The notes below the pieces were generated by a model. It saw only the letters and a list, made by a program, of their open reading frames with translations, did not search any database and was not told the origin of the DNA. A stretch of 41,650 bases of DNA, from positions 1-41,650 of the IMG/VR virus record IMGVR_UViG_3300023174_000316; one strand, 5' to 3'. This DNA comes from a virus. Made by a program: the position numbers and the translations under genes. Shown here piece by piece: positions 39,039 to 41,650 of the stretch; positions within the stretch are counted from its first letter, which is position 1; every line of letters starts with the position of its first letter.

Positions 39039-39199
39039 AAAATAAAAATGATATGCTTTTCGATTTTTACAAACTTCAAACCTTTGTGCAGCTAGTTGCT
39101 GTTGGTAAACGACCCGATGGTACATACAACTACTGCCGCGAAGCTTTAGAAAAAAAAGCAAAAGCACTTCTCAAAGAATTAGATAAAAAAACTATATGA
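39035..39199 (+). CDS. Small basic protein, unknown (54 residues)
   Basis: A short ORF fills the gap between two genes and overlaps both by exactly 4 bases (ATGA at each end), which supports its reality. The product reads MKNKNDMLFDFYKLQTFVQL, then VAVGKRPDGTYNYCREALEK, then a Lys-rich helix. No family recognised. Confidence 0.65.
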   Translation: MKNKNDMLFDFYKLQTFVQLVAVGKRPDGTYNYCREALEKKAKALLKELDKKTI

Positions 39200-39714
39200 T
39201 TAAAAGAATATTCCAGGACTTAGATGAATGTATACTGCATACAATGGTCAACTATAAACCAGAAGAGGGCGAAAACGGTATAGAGTTTATACTTAGCGAA
39301 GATATGAATAATTATTATGCGTTCATTCGTCCATGCGCAAAAGAACTTTTTGAATATTACAATAGTGTTGTAGGCAAAGAAAATGTGTATATTCTAACAA
39401 CCGCTACACGCGACTATGCCGAAGAGTTGAATCGACTTGGTGAGTTTGGATTAGACAATGATCACATTTATTCCCGCGAAGATATTCAACAATATACAAA
39501 TTCATTTAACTATGATAAAACTATTGTGTGTCCTATCGCAGACAAAGATAATGTACTCATTGATAATTTACCACATCTTTATAATAATGACAAGATGAAC
39601 ATGATGGGAATTGTTACAGCAAACTATTATCAAACAGCAGAATATTATGGCAATAATCTAAATGACGCAAATTTCTTTGAAAAAATAAAACAGTTTATTA
39701 AAAATAGATTATGA
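39196..39714 (+). CDS. HAD-superfamily phosphatase
   Basis: 172 residues. FQDLDECILHT near the N-terminus is HAD motif I (nucleophile Asp and the second Asp), RPCAKELFEYYN follows, NVYILTTATRDYAEELNR has motif II Thr, and NVLIDNLPHLYNN gives the metal-binding Asp of motif IV. The pattern is nearest to small phage 5'-nucleotidase or FCP1-like phosphatases. Substrate unknown. Coupled by ATGA overlaps. Confidence 0.78.
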   Translation: MIKRIFQDLDECILHTMVNYKPEEGENGIEFILSEDMNNYYAFIRPCAKELFEYYNSVVGKENVYILTTATRDYAEELNRLGEFGLDNDHIYSREDIQQYTNSFNYDKTIVCPIADKDNVLIDNLPHLYNNDKMNMMGIVTANYYQTAEYYGNNLNDANFFEKIKQFIKNRL

Positions 39715-39989
39715 AATATAAAATTACAATTAGCGAAGGCTGTACCGCTTTCTATACTGAAATCAATGAAAAGATTGTTGGTGGTGAATATGAACCAACC
39801 TGTTTTACAGACAAAGAGATTGATGAGTTTGTAGACTATCTTTGTGAGAAGTTTAAAGAGGAATTAAAACAAAGCACAGTCCAACTTAACGATTTAATTC
39901 AATGCTTTCAACCAGATAGTTGGGAAACTGAAGATGATAGTTGTGATCAATGCGGAGATACCGTGCATAAAAAATATTGGGAACTATGA
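39711..39989 (+). CDS. Small protein with CxxC end, unknown
   Basis: 92 residues. The N-terminal strand is KYKITISEGCTAFYTEINEK. Then comes an acidic helix (FVDYLCEKFKEEL), and the C-terminus has SCDQCGDTVHKKYW, a possible half zinc ribbon. Not recognised. It overlaps both neighbours by ATGA. Confidence 0.65.
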   Translation: MKYKITISEGCTAFYTEINEKIVGGEYEPTCFTDKEIDEFVDYLCEKFKEELKQSTVQLNDLIQCFQPDSWETEDDSCDQCGDTVHKKYWEL

Positions 39990-40645
39990 TTGAAGTTTTA
40001 GTTATAAGTGATATCCATCTCGGAACATCCGTAAGTCAAAAAAACAAAGTTTTACAAGTATTAAATTTAGAATTTAATACGCTTGTAATCAATGGAGATT
40101 TGTTTGATAACTACTCATTCAGACGTTATGATAAAAGTGACTGGAAAATTTTAGGAAAGATACGCAAACTTTCAAAAAGTCATAACGTAATTCTTGTCAA
40201 AGGAAATCATGATAGTAATGCAGAATTTTTAAGTGCAATTACAGGCATGGAACTTTTGGAAAATTACTCCACCACAATAAACAATAAAAAATTCTTTTTT
40301 GAACATGGTGATAAGTACGATCATTGGACAACACATCGACCAGTTATCACTTGGTTTTTTACTGGACTCTATTATTGGATTCAAAAATTCGATAAATCTT
40401 ATAAAACTTCAAGATATTTAAAACGATTAAGTAAATCATGGATCAAAGCCAAAGATATTATAAGCAAAAAATTTGTTGAAAAACATGGTAAATGCCATCA
40501 TGTTCTGCTTGCAGGTCATACACATCATGCTGAAGTAAAACAATTTGAAAATTGTGTTTACATAAACTCTGGATCTTTTTGTGAACATCAATGTTCATAT
40601 GTTGAAATTTATTCCAATGGAGATTTCAAATTAAAATATGTTTAA
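39986..40645 (+). CDS. Calcineurin-like metallophosphoesterase
   Basis: 219 residues from the ATG at 39986, which overlaps the previous stop (ATGA); an in-frame TTG at 39977 is less likely. Motifs run in order: VISDIHLG (D-x-H), NGDLFDNY (GDxxD), KGNHDSNA (GNHD), EHGDKYDH, and LAGHTHHAE (GHxH). Together they build a two-metal phosphoesterase site like that of LpxH and related enzymes. The protein may act on a nucleotide or lipid phosphate; substrate unknown. Confidence 0.88.
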   Translation: MIEVLVISDIHLGTSVSQKNKVLQVLNLEFNTLVINGDLFDNYSFRRYDKSDWKILGKIRKLSKSHNVILVKGNHDSNAEFLSAITGMELLENYSTTINNKKFFFEHGDKYDHWTTHRPVITWFFTGLYYWIQKFDKSYKTSRYLKRLSKSWIKAKDIISKKFVEKHGKCHHVLLAGHTHHAEVKQFENCVYINSGSFCEHQCSYVEIYSNGDFKLKYV

Positions 40646-40705
40646 ATGTTAATTTCAAAATATAATTAAAAAACTAGAATACAATAACGAACATGAAAAC
40701 AAGAA

Positions 40706-40861
40706 ATGAAATTATGGGAAATATGGGCTAAAACAATGGGATCAAAGATTAACGACAATGATCGTGAATCTGATGCTGCTGCAATAGTAAGAACAATTTT
40801 TTGGATTGTAAATTTGATCACATGCTTTTTCATCATAGCAAACACAATACGGCATTGGTAA
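40706..40861 (+). CDS. Small single-pass membrane protein (51 residues)
   Basis: The start MKLWEIWAKTMGSKINDNDR is followed by an acidic stretch, then a hydrophobic segment TIFWIVNLITCFFIIAN (about residues 30-46) and a short basic end. Short proteins opening KLWE.WAK.MG are familiar in T4-like marine phages, with unknown role. It likely sits in the host inner membrane. The TAGAAT-like box 25 bases upstream (40674-40679) could be an early promoter element. Confidence 0.65.
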   Translation: MKLWEIWAKTMGSKINDNDRESDAAAIVRTIFWIVNLITCFFIIANTIRHW

Positions 40862-40914
40862 TTATCATATGTTGAGACATAATATACACGAACTTTATCA
40901 ACACAATATTTAAA

Positions 40915-41496
40915 ATGAATTTACACAAATATAAAACCAGTCCTTGGAGAGTTTTCAAACATCCATCATTATTGTTGCATGGCTTTCTTTGGAGGGATTT
41001 AAAATATCAAATCAGTGCATGGTTTAACCCACGCCAAAAATGGCTAACAAAAACCATTCCAAATACATGGTGTGATAAAGTAGAACTTATCCCCCACTTA
41101 CTCTTCGCTTGTATTGTCAATTATGTAGAAGATGAAAAAGGTTTACAAGATAACATGGATTGGGATGATGATATTGCTAAAGGTTATGTCACGCAAGAAT
41201 ATGTAGATAATCGTAATCAAATTTATAGCGAACTTCGTGAAGTTTATAATTATGTTAAAACAGAGCGACCACAACTAGAAGGCCAACACGACAATTCTTA
41301 TCCAACGAGCAAAAAGGAAGACTTTTTTTATGAAACGGAAGATGGTAAATTTATAATGAGAAGTTGTGAAGATCTTTATGGTATGTCGTTTAAAGAAGCA
41401 TATGCTGACACAGATCGTTTTCAAAAACTAATCGAAGAAAAAGATATGTGGGCTATGAATACCATCATCAAACATCATCAGTACATGTGGACATGA
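40915..41496 (+). CDS. Conserved phage protein, unknown
   Basis: 193 residues. LKYQISAWFNPRQKWLTKTI, with PNTWCDKVELIPHLLFACIV, is a recurring block in uncharacterised proteins of large phages. The middle is acidic and helical, and the end contains EKDMWAMNTIIKHHQYMW. No catalytic motif was identified. It follows a 53-base gap after the small membrane protein. Confidence 0.75.
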   Translation: MNLHKYKTSPWRVFKHPSLLLHGFLWRDLKYQISAWFNPRQKWLTKTIPNTWCDKVELIPHLLFACIVNYVEDEKGLQDNMDWDDDIAKGYVTQEYVDNRNQIYSELREVYNYVKTERPQLEGQHDNSYPTSKKEDFFYETEDGKFIMRSCEDLYGMSFKEAYADTDRFQKLIEEKDMWAMNTIIKHHQYMWT

Positions 41497-41509
41497 GAAT
41501 AATCTCAAA

Positions 41510-41632
41510 ATGCGTAAAAAAATAATCAACATATTAGATTTTCTTTATAAGCTACCATATTTAATATTTTTTAAAATATTATTCTTTTTTATGGGGTTAG
41601 TGCTTAAAATTTTAAAAAAATGGAAACAATAA
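41510..41632 (+). CDS. Tiny hydrophobic/basic peptide ORF (40 residues)
   Basis: MRKKIINILDFLYKLPYLIF, then FKILFFFMGLVLKIL and a KKWKQ end: a likely membrane peptide with basic ends. Its 3' end overlaps a possible next start at 41620. Only composition and tight packing support it; it may not be real. Confidence 0.4.
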   Translation: MRKKIINILDFLYKLPYLIFFKILFFFMGLVLKILKKWKQ

Positions 41633-41650
41633 ATCAAAACATATTTGATG
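41620..41650 (+). CDS. Possible start of next gene (partial)
   Basis: ATG followed by codons for ETINQNIFD runs open to the window's right edge, overlapping the preceding small ORF by 13 bases. Too short to identify. Confidence 0.3.
   Translation, partial: METINQNIFD

Overview
The window is a gene-dense, AT-rich stretch of a large tailed phage of the T4-like contractile-tail (myovirus) type. The sequence shows homologues of T4 baseplate wedge proteins gp6, gp25 and gp53, a gp27-like hub protein, a gp48-like tube cap, two gp26/gp51-like hub proteins, tail sheath gp18, tail tube gp19, a tape measure protein, large terminase gp17, a gp14-like neck protein and clamp loader gp44. The host cannot be read from the window. 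Almost no start codon has a Shine-Dalgarno sequence, which would fit a host that initiates translation without one, but this is inference. No tRNA, CRISPR array or integrase was seen, and no gene-free stretch exceeds 300 bases.

Layout. Positions 1-8488 (minus strand) carry a large tail adhesin with a PKD domain and a Thr/Pro linker, gp6, gp25, and three proteins with basic, Cys-containing modules. Positions 8522-10355 (plus) hold three unrecognised genes whose N-termini look like T4 capsid-targeting peptides. Positions 10352-13056 (minus) are a small operon: short ORF, RmlD-like reductase, RmlA-like nucleotidylyltransferase, clamp loader. Positions 13096-16353 (plus) encode a 1085-residue fibre built from about 37 Asn/Gly-rich 17-residue repeats. 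Next come a sulfotransferase (minus) and a family-9-like glycosyltransferase (plus), then a minus-strand group with the neck protein, a CTS-tagged small protein and an acidic gene that appears to contain a nested, independently promoted gene. Positions 20654-36245 (plus) are the main late block: terminase (split), tube-fold protein, sheath, HNH endonuclease (minus), tube, second tube-like protein, hub proteins, tape measure, gp48, gp53, gp27, unknown. A candidate small terminase (minus) and RmlB follow. Positions 37823-41650 are small accessory genes, many joined by ATGA overlaps: thioredoxin-like, cREC receiver domain, HAD phosphatase, metallophosphoesterase, small membrane proteins.

Two features stand out. 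First, the large terminase is a fractured gene. Its N-terminal ORF ends in a 44-residue intein N-fragment, a GIY-YIG endonuclease gene follows, and a second ORF begins with a 114-residue intein C-fragment followed by the rest of terminase. Trans-splicing would give a 590-residue enzyme. Second, more than twenty late genes have a WTAAATA-type late promoter whose last A lies 5 nt (sometimes 6) before the start codon. If T4 late-promoter geometry applies, these mRNAs would start at or next to the start codon, so they would be leaderless. The motif also corrects several start codons, exposes the nested gene and is carried by both homing-endonuclease genes.

How the genes work together: the late block builds and packages the virion; the CTS-like tags suggest a set of proteins carried inside the head; RmlA, RmlB and RmlD homologues with a glycosyltransferase and a sulfotransferase suggest modification of a surface glycan on host or virion; the clamp loader may feed back on late transcription, which in T4 needs a loaded clamp.
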